Shown: positions 1 to 8,935 of the stretch, one piece after another | Layout of the letters: every line of letters begins with the position of its first letter | Numbering within the stretch: the first letter of the stretch is position 1 | Assembly: GCA_937958375.1 (NCBI GenBank) | Contig: CALGNY010000179.1 | Span: 1 to 13,191, forward strand | Length of the DNA stretch: 13,191 bases | DNA from: an uncultured Bacillaceae bacterium | Lineage (GTDB): Bacteria; Bacillota; Bacilli; Bacillales; Alkalibacillaceae | Reading direction: 5' to 3' | Translations under genes and position numbers: made by a program | The notes under the pieces: model-generated | What the model saw: only the letters and a program-made list of their open reading frames with translations | Told to the model about the DNA's origin: nothing | Databases searched by the model: none

Positions 1-126
1 TTTATCGACAGTCAGTCTGCGTTTATCGTCAGTTGGCCTGCGTTTATCGACAGTTAGCTCGCCTTTATCGACAGTCAGTCTGCGTTTATCGACAGTCAGC
101 CTGCATTTATCGTCAGTCAGCTCGCA
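1..126. repeat. Tandem array of six 21-bp repeats, cut by the left edge
   Basis: Six consecutive units of exactly 21 bp start at 1, 22, 43, 64, 85 and 106. Each begins TTTATCG(A/T)CAGT and ends in a variable (C/T)(C/T)(T/C)GC(G/A/C) stretch. The seventh position block (127-137) begins TTTTGCAGCAG and looks like a decayed unit. The array probably continues to the left of the window. Because 21 is a multiple of three, one plus-strand frame stays open and would read a heptad containing Tyr-Arg-Gln-Ser, and the minus strand would read a Leu-Thr-Val-Asp-Lys heptad. I regard this as a by-product of the period, since the plus frame ends only at 279-281, inside the uvrB promoter. The role is unknown; it is an intergenic repeat. 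Confidence 0.9.
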
Positions 127-250
127 TTTTGCAGCAGTCTCCACCCCAAACTTCAGCACCAACCTATCCCCTTCCCCCAGTCACATCCTTTGCAAAATCG
201 GCACCAAATAAATATTCTAAAAGAGTGGATGAGAAATCAATCTTTCTGGA
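127..250. other. Intergenic stretch between the repeat array and the uvrB promoter
   Basis: This stretch is pyrimidine-rich (CCCC and TTCCCCC runs around 141-180) and then AT-rich. I see no gene, terminator with a T-run, or RNA gene. An 8-bp inverted pair, ATTTTGCA at 126-133 and TGCAAAAT at 191-198, is present, but the arms are about 57 bp apart and may be chance. Whatever gene lies upstream of uvrB is outside the window. Confidence 0.5.
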
Positions 251-279
251 TAGAACTTTTGTTCGCAATCTGTTAAAAT
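251..279 (+). promoter_or_regulatory. SigmaA promoter of uvrB-uvrA
   Basis: The -10 element TAAAAT lies at 274-279 and is preceded by TG at 271-272, giving an extended -10 (TGTTAAAAT). A weak -35 candidate, TAGAAC (251-256), lies 17 bp upstream. The weak -35 and extended -10 fit a promoter with modest basal activity that is released from LexA on DNA damage. The element positions are seen; the transcription start is inferred to be near 285-287. Confidence 0.65.
252..265. promoter_or_regulatory. LexA (DinR) SOS operator upstream of uvrBA
   Basis: AGAACTTTTGTTCG contains a perfect GAAC-N4-GTTC, the core of the Bacillus LexA box (consensus CGAACNNNNGTTCG). The outer base is a full match only on the right side. 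It overlaps the spacer between the -35 and -10 elements of the uvrB promoter, so bound LexA would block RNA polymerase. uvrB and uvrA are classical SOS genes in Bacillales, so the location fits. Confidence 0.85.
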
Positions 280-313
280 AGATTCTAGAGTAAATTTTTT
301 GGAGATGATGTGG

Positions 314-2293
<1,980 letters not shown>

Positions 2294-2299
2294 GCATAA

Positions 2300-5161
2300 A
2301 TGACAAAAGAAATTACCATCCAAGGGGCACGTGCGCATAATTTAAAAGATGTCGATGTAACGATTCCAAAAAATAAACTCGTCGTCATGACAGGACTTTC
2401 CGGTTCAGGTAAGTCCTCTTTGGCGTTCGATACGATTTATGCAGAGGGCCAGCGCCGTTATGTCGAATCGCTTTCCGCGTATGCGAGACAATTTCTCGGT
2501 CAGATGGATAAGCCGGATGTCGATGTCATTGAAGGGTTGTCGCCTGCGATCTCGATCGATCAGAAAACGACGAGCCGTAACCCTCGATCCACAGTCGGTA
2601 CGGTGACGGAAATCTATGATTATTTGCGTTTGCTGTATGCCCGTGTCGGAAAGCCGATTTGTCCGCGGCATGGGATAGAAATCAGTGCGCAAACGACCCA
2701 GCAGATGGTCGATCGGGTGCTCGAGCTAGAAGAGCGCACAAAGCTGCAGCTGCTTGCTCCGGTTGTTTCTGGACGGAAAGGCGAACACAAAAAAGTCCTC
2801 GAAGATTTGAAGAAAGAAGGTTATATCCGTCTTCGTATCGATGGTGAAATGCGTGAAATTTCCGAGGAAATTGAGTTGGAGAAAAATAAAAAGCATTCGA
2901 TTGAAGTTGTCGTTGACCGGATCATCGTCAAAGAAGGCATCGAGAGCCGTCTGACGGATTCCTTGGAAACGGCATTGAAACTTGGCGAGGGACAAGTCAT
3001 CGTCGATATCATTGATGGCGATGAAATGCTGTTTAACGAAAACCATGCTTGCCCGATCTGTGGGTTTACGATCGGTGACATGGAGCCACGCCTGTTTTCT
3101 TTCAACAGCCCATTTGGTGCTTGTAAAACATGTGATGGCTTGGGGTCCAACTTGGAAGTTGACTTGGATTTGGTCATCCCAGATTGGGATTTGTCATTGA
3201 AAAAGCATGCGATTGCGGCATGGCAACCAATTTCGTCTCAATATTACCCACAACTGTTGAAGAGTGTCTGTAAGCATTTTGATATCGATATGAAAAAGCC
3301 GGTGAAAGATTTGCCGAAAGAACATATGGATATCATTTTGTATGGTAGTGGAGATGAAAAAATCAAATTCCGATACAAAAATGAGCGCGGACAAGTGCGT
3401 GAAAACCAGATTTTCTTTGAAGGGGTCGTCAATAACATTTCTCGTCGTTATCATGAGTCGGTTTCGAGCTTCACACGTGAAGTGATGGGTAAATATATGG
3501 CTGAAAAAGCGTGCCCGACGTGTAAAGGCTACCGGTTATCTGAAGCGGCACTGTCGGTGAAAATCGACCAAAAGCATATTGCGGAAGTGACCGATTATTC
3601 CGTTTCTGATTTATTGAAATGGTTTCAAGACATTCCGCTATCCGAACAAGATGCACAGATTGCCGAAATGATTTTAAAAGAAATTAGAGATCGTTTGGTA
3701 TTTTTGCAAAATGTCGGTTTGAATTATTTAACGTTATCCCGTTCAGCCGGTACGTTATCGGGTGGGGAAGCACAGCGAATCCGACTGGCGACCCAAATCG
3801 GTTCGGCGCTGACGGGTGTGTTGTATGTACTGGATGAGCCGTCGATCGGTTTGCATCAGCGTGATAACGACCGATTGATCGGTACACTGAAACAGATGCG
3901 TGACTTGGATAATACACTGATCGTCGTCGAGCACGATGAAGATACGATGTTGGCTGCGGATTGGCTCGTCGATATCGGACCTGGTGCGGGTGCACAAGGT
4001 GGAGAAATTGTCGCTAGTGGAACCCCGAAACAGGTCATGAAAAACAAGCAGTCACTCACGGGCCAATATTTAAGTGGAAAGAAATTCATTCCACTTCCGA
4101 CTGAACGTAGACCTGTCGACAAAAAGAAAATGCTGACGATCAAAGGTGCCGAGGAAAACAACTTGAAAAAAGTCGATGTTTCGATTCCTTTGGGTACGAT
4201 GAACGTTGTGACGGGTGTTTCTGGTTCAGGAAAAAGTACACTCATCAATGAAATTTTACAAAAATCGTTGGCTTTTCATTTGAACCGGGCGAAAACCAAG
4301 CCAGGCAAGCATGACAAGATTGAAGGAATGAATCACTTAGAGAAAGTCATCGATATCGACCAATCACCAATCGGCCGGACACCTCGATCCAACCCGGCAA
4401 CGTACACGGGTGTTTTTGATGACATTCGCGATTTGTTTGCTGATACGAGTGAGGCGAAAATTCGAGGCTATAAAAAAGGCCGTTTCAGTTTTAACGTCAA
4501 AGGTGGTCGCTGCGAAGCGTGTAAAGGGGACGGCATTCTTAAAATCGAGATGCATTTCTTGCCGGATGTTTACGTGCCTTGTGAAGTCTGTGATGGCACA
4601 CGCTACAACCGGGAGACGCTCGAAGTGAAATATAAAGGGAAAAACATCGCTGAAATTCTAGATCTTCGCGTCGAGGATGCCCTAGAATTTTTCGAAAACA
4701 TCCCGAAAATCAAACGAAAAATCCAGACGATTTATGATGTTGGATTAGGGTATGTCCGCTTGGGCCAGCCAGCAACGACGCTTTCTGGTGGGGAAGCACA
4801 GCGGGTCAAGTTGGCAAGCGAGCTGCACCGCCGTTCGAACGGAAAAACATTCTATATTTTGGATGAGCCGACAACCGGGCTTCATACGGCAGATATTTCT
4901 AAGTTGCTTGAGGTGTTGCAGCGCTTAGTTGATAATGGAGATACCGTATTGATCATCGAGCATAATTTGGACGTCATCAAAACGGCTGATTATCTGATCG
5001 ATCTCGGTCCAGAAGGCGGCGATGGTGGAGGTACGATTGTTGCGACCGGAACACCTGAGGAAGTCGCTGAAGTGAAAGAATCGTATACCGGTCAGTATTT
5101 GAAGCCTGTATTGGAAAGAGACCGCGAACGGATGAGAAAAGTTTTCGAGGAAGTCAGATAG
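2300..5161 (+). CDS. uvrA: UvrABC excinuclease subunit A, ABC-type ATPase
   Basis: UvrA dimerises, scans DNA for bulky lesions and loads UvrB. The 953-residue protein has the expected tandem ABC ATPase architecture. The first module has Walker A GLSGSGKS (32-39), a zinc site with Cys251/Cys254 and Cys275/Cys278, signature LSGGE (486-490) and Walker B ending LDEPS (511-515). The second has Walker A GVSGSGKS (639-646), the DNA-binding zinc module Cys738/Cys741/Cys761/Cys764, signature LSGGE (828-832) and Walker B LDEPT (854-858). All key residues are intact and the length matches the family. The ATG is 6 bp after the uvrB stop, and its Shine-Dalgarno (AAGGATGAG) lies within the end of uvrB, so the two are co-transcribed and probably translationally coupled. 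Confidence 0.98.
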   Translation: MTKEITIQGARAHNLKDVDVTIPKNKLVVMTGLSGSGKSSLAFDTIYAEGQRRYVESLSAYARQFLGQMDKPDVDVIEGLSPAISIDQKTTSRNPRSTVGTVTEIYDYLRLLYARVGKPICPRHGIEISAQTTQQMVDRVLELEERTKLQLLAPVVSGRKGEHKKVLEDLKKEGYIRLRIDGEMREISEEIELEKNKKHSIEVVVDRIIVKEGIESRLTDSLETALKLGEGQVIVDIIDGDEMLFNENHACPICGFTIGDMEPRLFSFNSPFGACKTCDGLGSNLEVDLDLVIPDWDLSLKKHAIAAWQPISSQYYPQLLKSVCKHFDIDMKKPVKDLPKEHMDIILYGSGDEKIKFRYKNERGQVRENQIFFEGVVNNISRRYHESVSSFTREVMGKYMAEKACPTCKGYRLSEAALSVKIDQKHIAEVTDYSVSDLLKWFQDIPLSEQDAQIAEMILKEIRDRLVFLQNVGLNYLTLSRSAGTLSGGEAQRIRLATQIGSALTGVLYVLDEPSIGLHQRDNDRLIGTLKQMRDLDNTLIVVEHDEDTMLAADWLVDIGPGAGAQGGEIVASGTPKQVMKNKQSLTGQYLSGKKFIPLPTERRPVDKKKMLTIKGAEENNLKKVDVSIPLGTMNVVTGVSGSGKSTLINEILQKSLAFHLNRAKTKPGKHDKIEGMNHLEKVIDIDQSPIGRTPRSNPATYTGVFDDIRDLFADTSEAKIRGYKKGRFSFNVKGGRCEACKGDGILKIEMHFLPDVYVPCEVCDGTRYNRETLEVKYKGKNIAEILDLRVEDALEFFENIPKIKRKIQTIYDVGLGYVRLGQPATTLSGGEAQRVKLASELHRRSNGKTFYILDEPTTGLHTADISKLLEVLQRLVDNGDTVLIIEHNLDVIKTADYLIDLGPEGGDGGGTIVATGTPEEVAEVKESYTGQYLKPVLERDRERMRKVFEEVR

Positions 5162-5186
5162 AGCGAAGGAAGCAGGAGGGTAGTTG

Positions 5187-5540
5187 ATGAAAGCCATTGA
5201 CATGGAGAAAGTGCAAGATTATATCGACCAATTTACGAATCGACCGGTTTATTTTCATGTGGAAACGACGAATGGGGCATATGCCAAGCATTTAGATTCG
5301 AAAGCCTATAATGTCGGCGCGTATGTCCGGAACGCACAGATCACCTATGTGCAAGGAAAAATCGTCGAACAGGAAGGCGCTTATCGCGTCGGTTTGAAAC
5401 ATGAGATTGGTTGGATCTATGCGGAAGGATTAACCGATTATGAATTCAATGAGAACGGGCAACTCCTGTTGGCGGGCCACGATGAAGACGGCCGTCTGAT
5501 GGTTGCCATGCAGCTGAGCGAGCAACCATTTCACTATTGA
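5187..5540 (+). CDS. yojF: YojF family protein (DUF1806), bacillithiol-linked
   Basis: This 117-residue soluble protein has no signal peptide or membrane segment. It resembles the YojF/DUF1806 family, which in Bacillus sits directly upstream of the bacillithiol deacetylase gene bshB2; the same pairing here supports the call. Its biochemical function is not established; a helper or regulatory role for BshB2 is inference from gene pairing. ATG at 5187 was chosen because AGGAGGG at 5174-5180 is 6 bp upstream; TTG at 5184 is in frame but too close. The gene follows uvrA by 25 bp with no terminator between, so it should share the uvrBA transcript. The gap to bshB2 is 25 bp. Confidence 0.85.
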   Translation: MKAIDMEKVQDYIDQFTNRPVYFHVETTNGAYAKHLDSKAYNVGAYVRNAQITYVQGKIVEQEGAYRVGLKHEIGWIYAEGLTDYEFNENGQLLLAGHDEDGRLMVAMQLSEQPFHY

Positions 5541-5565
5541 TTGGTAGGAAAGGGGGAGTCATTCG

Positions 5566-6249
5566 ATGGAAATCGATTATAGCAAACACCGTCACGTCGT
5601 CGTCATTTATCCGCATCCTGATGATGAGTCGTTCGGAACGGCGGGGACGGTCGTGAAATTTAGGGAAGCGGGCGTGCCGGTCACGTATTTGTGCGGGACA
5701 CTTGGTGAAATGGGCCGAAATATGGGCAGTCCATTCTTCGCCAACCGCGAAACGTTACCTGAAATTCGGAAACAAGAGTTGATCCAAGCCTGTGAAATCT
5801 TGGATATGGATTTACAGATGCTCGGATACCGAGATAAAACGATGGAGTTTGAAGATGTGCAGTTGGTGGCTGACGATTTACGGAAGCGGATTGAGGAATT
5901 GGATGCTTCATTAGTCATCACATTTTACCCACCGTATGCGGTTCACCCAGATCATAACGCGATGGGACGCGCTGCATTTCGGGCAATCGAACAAATGGAA
6001 CCGGGTAAACGGCCAGAAGTTTGGGCAAATGCGATTTCAAATGATCGGGAAGAGATTCTCGGGAAACCGGATGTCGTCATTGACACCAAGGATGTTTTCG
6101 AGAAAAAAATGAATGCGTTACGAGCACATAAAAGCCAGGTGGATGGCATGCTGAAAAGGTTCCAAGGATCATCTGATGCCCAAAATGAATTTGATCTTGC
6201 GTTGGAATATTTCCAATACGAAACTTACCATACAGTAAATTTTGATTAA
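5566..6249 (+). CDS. bshB2: Bacillithiol biosynthesis N-acetylglucosaminyl-malate deacetylase BshB2
   Basis: This is a LmbE-like zinc-dependent deacetylase. In bacillithiol synthesis it removes the acetyl group from N-acetylglucosaminyl-malate to give glucosaminyl-malate, the step before BshC adds cysteine. Bacillithiol is the main low-molecular-weight thiol of many Bacillales, used in redox control and in removing electrophiles. The 227-residue product shows the family metal/catalytic motif PHPDDES (16-22) and the downstream HPDH (127-130), both intact. A strong AAGGGGGAG site precedes the ATG. The upstream yojF separates BshB2-type from BshB1-type enzymes. It is last in the uvrB-uvrA-yojF-bshB2 series; a hairpin terminator follows 6 bp after the stop. 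Related enzymes of this fold can also act as S-conjugate amidases. Confidence 0.92.
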   Translation: MEIDYSKHRHVVVIYPHPDDESFGTAGTVVKFREAGVPVTYLCGTLGEMGRNMGSPFFANRETLPEIRKQELIQACEILDMDLQMLGYRDKTMEFEDVQLVADDLRKRIEELDASLVITFYPPYAVHPDHNAMGRAAFRAIEQMEPGKRPEVWANAISNDREEILGKPDVVIDTKDVFEKKMNALRAHKSQVDGMLKRFQGSSDAQNEFDLALEYFQYETYHTVNFD

Positions 6250-6254
6250 AATAT

Positions 6255-6285
6255 AAACTTCTCCGTCTCTAGGAGGAGTTTTTTT
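6255..6285 (+). terminator. Rho-independent terminator after bshB2
   Basis: The left arm AAACTTCTCC (6255-6264) pairs with GGAGGAGTTT (6272-6281), with one T-G wobble and a 7-base loop, and the T-run continues to 6285. It lies directly after the bshB2 stop, as expected for the end of the repair/bacillithiol unit. The right arm also forms a perfect Shine-Dalgarno for an 18-codon frame starting at 6286 (see findings). Confidence 0.85.
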
Positions 6286-6383
6286 ATGTCATTTTTCCGT
6301 CCGATGCTCGATTCCTTACGACTTCTGAATCGGTTACAATAGACATAAGCTATTGACGTATAAATCGTTTGGAGGAAAAAAGG

Positions 6384-7436
6384 ATGAGTGAAAAACGAAA
6401 GCGTATCTTGAACTTGTTGGAAGAAGGCCACATTACGGCGGAAGAAGCCGACCGCCTGTTGGAAACCTTGGATGAAGAGGATGGGGATGACAAGAAGGAA
6501 GACAATTATTTTCATTCGGATTTTAAAAAAGATGTGCGTAGTTTCACTGCTGGCGTGAAAAATTTCTTGGATGACACGTTCAATCGAATCAAGGATGGTC
6601 CCTTTGAGTTTAACTTCAGTCACATGAACGTTCGGCGCGAATATGAATTTTCAGCGAATGACGTTGATTATTTTCATTTTGATCTGGCGAGCACGTCCAT
6701 TGAAATTTTGCCGGAAATCTCGAATAAGATCCGCATCGAATGTCGTGCGAAAGTATTCAAAGAAACCGATCAGGCGAAAGCGGAGAAGTTATTCAATCGA
6801 AATGTTGAAATCAATGTGGAGCAGAATACCTTGCACGTCGAGTCGCCGAACAAGCATATCCAGACTGAGTTGGTCATCTATTTACCGAAAAAGCAATATG
6901 ACAAGGCATCTTTTAATTCGGTGAACGGATCGATCAAAATCCGTTCCGCCCAATTCAATCAGGCGAGTGTATCTACTGTGAATGGAAGCATTCAAATCAG
7001 TGATTACGTCGGCGATGCCTTTTATGTAGAAACGAAGCATGGCTCGATTAAACTGGATGATGTTCAACTATCTAAAGCAAAACTATCGACATCAGCCGGT
7101 TCCGTGTATGTCGATGGCAATGTGGAACAGTTGAACATTGATGTCGTAACCGGAAGCGTACGCAGCTATATCCGGAATGTGGCCGCTAAAATGGTGCACA
7201 TCCAATCCGTTACAGGATCGGTCCAATTGTATGTTCCGAATAACGCCCCATTGGTAGGTACGGCGAGCACGACGGTCAGCAGCGTAGATATTCAATTGGA
7301 AAACATTAAAAAACATCATCTCGATGAGCAAATCACGAAGAAACTCGTCCAATTCTCCAACACAGAAGGCCAGGATTATTTGGATATTGACCTATCGACG
7401 AAAACGGGTAGTATTAGAGTGTATCCGTTAAGTTAA
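6384..7436 (+). CDS. yvlB: DUF4097 family beta-strand protein, YvlB/LiaX-like
   Basis: This 350-residue protein has an N-terminal YvlB/LiaX-type helical domain (about 1-36, with the characteristic LLEEGHITAEEADRLLE pattern). A charged linker (about 36-50) and a long DUF4097 region of repeated beta-strands (about 75-345) follow; motifs such as VNGSI, VTGSV and KTGSI recur, suggesting a beta-helix or adhesin-like fold. No signal peptide or membrane helix is visible. Family members occur in cell-envelope stress operons: yvlABCD in B. subtilis, and LiaX in enterococci, where it links to daptomycin response. A specific function here is inference. ATG at 6384 follows GGAGG (6371-6375) by 8 bp; the in-frame TTG at 6369 precedes that site and is unlikely. 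yvlD follows 28 bp downstream. Confidence 0.85.
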   Translation: MSEKRKRILNLLEEGHITAEEADRLLETLDEEDGDDKKEDNYFHSDFKKDVRSFTAGVKNFLDDTFNRIKDGPFEFNFSHMNVRREYEFSANDVDYFHFDLASTSIEILPEISNKIRIECRAKVFKETDQAKAEKLFNRNVEINVEQNTLHVESPNKHIQTELVIYLPKKQYDKASFNSVNGSIKIRSAQFNQASVSTVNGSIQISDYVGDAFYVETKHGSIKLDDVQLSKAKLSTSAGSVYVDGNVEQLNIDVVTGSVRSYIRNVAAKMVHIQSVTGSVQLYVPNNAPLVGTASTTVSSVDIQLENIKKHHLDEQITKKLVQFSNTEGQDYLDIDLSTKTGSIRVYPLS

Positions 7437-7464
7437 TTGATTTTGTTCGTAAAGGAGTATTTGT

Positions 7465-7821
7465 ATGTTGAGAAAGTGGATTATTTCTGTCATTTTGACT
7501 GCCGTAGCGATCATAGCAGTCGCCGAGCTTTTTGAAGCGGTCGAAGTTGAACATTTCGGCTACGCACTGCTTGCTGCACTGATTCTATCGATTTTGAACG
7601 TCATCGTGAAACCAATCCTAATTATTTTCACATTACCGATTACGATTTTCACGCTAGGTCTATTTTTGTTCGTCATCAACGCGATTACACTCATGCTCGC
7701 CCAATGGATGATGGGAGACACCTTCAATATCGATGGGTTCGGCTGGGCGATCCTCGCATCGTTGATCATATCGCTACTCAATATGCTGTTGGAGCGATTG
7801 GTGAGAGATATTACGAGATAA
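7465..7821 (+). CDS. yvlD: Small four-helix membrane protein, YvlD / phage-holin-like superfamily IV
   Basis: The product is a 118-residue, very hydrophobic protein with about four predicted membrane segments (roughly 5-23, 29-50, 53-78, 88-110) and a charged C-terminus (LERLVRDITR). It matches the YvlD family, often labelled phage holin family 4; despite the label these are chromosomal membrane proteins and nothing phage-like surrounds it. The start is supported by AAAGGAGTA a few bases upstream. It probably forms a unit with the DUF4097 gene. In B. subtilis a PspC-type gene, yvlC, lies between yvlB and yvlD; here the 28-bp gap leaves no room for one. Its role in the envelope is unknown; the family assignment is fairly sure. 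Confidence 0.85.
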   Translation: MLRKWIISVILTAVAIIAVAELFEAVEVEHFGYALLAALILSILNVIVKPILIIFTLPITIFTLGLFLFVINAITLMLAQWMMGDTFNIDGFGWAILASLIISLLNMLLERLVRDITR

Positions 7822-7901
7822 TGAGTTACTAGTTTGGAGAGCTTGGTGGTTAATTGCTGTCAAGCAAGCGGGTAGCGCCCATAGCTTCGAATAACTTAAA
7901 A
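7822..7901. other. Short intergenic stretch after yvlD
   Basis: There is no coding signal. It contains AGCGGGTAGCGCCC at 7867-7880, which can form a small GGGT/GCCC hairpin and resembles the core AGCGGGT-CGCCC near 13145-13161. An A-run (7898-7904) serves as the T-run of the bidirectional terminator when read on the minus strand. Confidence 0.35.
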
Positions 7902-7936
7902 AAATCGCACTTCGCTACATATTAGCGGTGCGATTT
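7902..7936. terminator. Bidirectional terminator between convergent genes
   Basis: AAATCGCAC (7902-7910) pairs perfectly with GTGCGATTT (7928-7936), and CGCTA (7913-7917) with TAGCG (7923-7927). A two-base TT bulge and a 5-base loop complete the hairpin. An A-run on the left and a T-rich stretch on the right let it work in both directions, ending yvlD from the left and the minus-strand YrhK-like gene from the right. Confidence 0.88.
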
Positions 7937-7942
7937 CTCTTT

Positions 7943-8755
7943 TCATGAATCATCTTTTCGTTTATCTGCATCGAAGGATAATGGTTGTTGATCTTCATTC
8001 GACTCATTGTCTTCACTGGAATCGTGATGGTAAAAGCCTCGATCAGAATTCTCGTCACTCGATTCTTCTTCGTCTTGAACTTCGCCTTCGGATGGTGAAC
8101 TGGTTTGCTCAGCTTCCTTGTGTTCATCGCTAGATTCTACCGACGACTCCGATTGTATTTGGGCATCGTGGTCTCCTGCAGATTTCATAGAAGAATCGTC
8201 CGTTTTCTCATCAATGGTTCGTTCACGATCCAAGGGTTGACTGTCTTTTTTTCCAACTGCTGTATTCTCAATATGGGCTCCCGATTTCGTGACTTCCATG
8301 CCACCATCGTCTATCAATTCCCTACGGTCGGTAAAGGCCTCATCGACATCTTCGGAAAATTCCCCATTGATATGAATCGCTTGTTTTTTGACACGGTCAT
8401 AATCGGCTGTCCCTGGATCAGATTTTTCCTGGCTGCTTAGTTTCTCTTCTTGTTCCTTTTGTTCGTTATAGATCCACGTTCTGCGGATGATTTTCAAAAT
8501 TGGACGTACGGTCAAAGATAAACTTCCGATCAGATAAGAACTATTGCCGATCACTTCGGGTGCGCCAAATATGTTCATCAAACTACCGAACACAAAAAAG
8601 AACCCGACGAGAATATCCCCGAGCAACTGTATGGACGCATATTTTTCCGTCAGATAGATTTTGAATTTGCCATTTGTGATTTCAATATCTTCTACGTTTT
8701 GATTTTGGTTCTGTTTGGTTTTTATTTCAGGTAAAAATGTTTTTGGTTTTGCCAT
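7943..8755 (-). CDS. YrhK-like two-helix membrane protein with long acidic disordered tail
   Basis: The product is a 270-residue protein. Residues 1-30 are polar and Asn/Gln-rich. Residues about 31-97 form a YrhK-like module: an aromatic entry segment (KIYLTEKYASIQLLGD), a first membrane helix (about 44-64), a short turn, a second helix (about 66-90) with the family-like pattern IGSLSLTVRPILKIIR, and then basic residues. From about 98 to the end it is highly charged, rich in Asp, Glu and Ser, and almost certainly disordered. Both ends are probably cytoplasmic. The ATG at 8755 follows GGAGG by 6 bp; an upstream in-frame TTG at 8776 precedes that site and is rejected. The gene has its own SigmaB-type promoter and a shared bidirectional terminator, so it is a single-gene unit convergent with yvlD. 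The YrhK assignment rests on pattern recognition only, and no biochemical role is known to me. A stress-related envelope role is inference from the promoter. Confidence 0.7.
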   Translation of the reverse strand: MAKPKTFLPEIKTKQNQNQNVEDIEITNGKFKIYLTEKYASIQLLGDILVGFFFVFGSLMNIFGAPEVIGNSSYLIGSLSLTVRPILKIIRRTWIYNEQKEQEEKLSSQEKSDPGTADYDRVKKQAIHINGEFSEDVDEAFTDRRELIDDGGMEVTKSGAHIENTAVGKKDSQPLDRERTIDEKTDDSSMKSAGDHDAQIQSESSVESSDEHKEAEQTSSPSEGEVQDEEESSDENSDRGFYHHDSSEDNESNEDQQPLSFDADKRKDDS

Positions 8756-8801
8756 GCAATTCCTCCAATCGCCCAATTACCGAGTTATCTATTTCATATA
8801 A

Positions 8802-8826
8802 ATACCCGTTTTATAGGGTTTTACAC
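8802..8826 (-). promoter_or_regulatory. SigmaB-type general stress promoter
   Basis: On the minus strand GTGTAA (8826-8821) and GGGTAT (8807-8802) are separated by 13 bp. The SigmaB consensus is GTTTAA-N12-15-GGGTAT, so the -10 is perfect and the -35 has one mismatch. The start codon is about 46 bp downstream, leaving room for a normal leader with its ribosome binding site. No better SigmaA promoter is seen in this stretch. Confidence 0.72.
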
Positions 8827-8853
8827 AGGAAATAGTTGAGAGAGTCTAAGAAG

Positions 8854-8881
8854 TTGAGATTTTTTGGTTGCGAATTATGAT
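8854..8881 (+). promoter_or_regulatory. Candidate SigmaA promoter of the hprK operon (upstream)
   Basis: TTGAGA (8854-8859; five of six consensus bases) and TATGAT (8876-8881) are spaced by 16 bp. The hprK start codon is 55 bp downstream. It lies in the divergent region with the minus-strand SigmaB promoter, without overlap. Confidence 0.55.
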
Positions 8882-8896
8882 ATAGGGGCAAAGAAA

Positions 8897-8905
8897 TGGT
8901 ATGAT
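8897..8905 (+). promoter_or_regulatory. Candidate extended -10 promoter of hprK (downstream)
   Basis: TGGTATGAT is an extended -10 (TG-N-TATGAT) with no clear -35, about 30 bp before the hprK ATG. It could be a second start site or the main one; sequence alone does not decide between it and the TTGAGA/TATGAT pair just upstream. Confidence 0.45.
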
Positions 8906-8935
8906 AATGAGGAAAGACAGTTTGGAGGCGTCAAC

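Noticed and set aside
1..126. A CRISPR array
   Set aside because: The units are contiguous with no unique spacers and the period is only 21 bp; no cas genes are present.
33..281. An 82-codon plus-strand frame encoding Tyr-Arg-Gln-Ser heptads
   Set aside because: It is produced by the 21-bp repeats, has only a TTG start within the array without a ribosome binding site, and runs through the LexA box and -10 of uvrB before stopping.
6312..6360. A SigmaW-type or SigmaA promoter for the DUF4097 gene
   Set aside because: TACAAT at 6335-6340 is a fair -10, but no acceptable -35 stands 16-18 bp upstream. TGAATC and CGTA are about 25 bp apart, too far for SigmaW. A promoter must exist nearby, but I cannot place it.
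7465..7821. A prophage signal from the holin-like protein
   Set aside because: The family label is holin-like, but the gene matches chromosomal YvlD, and there is no lysin, integrase or other phage gene nearby.
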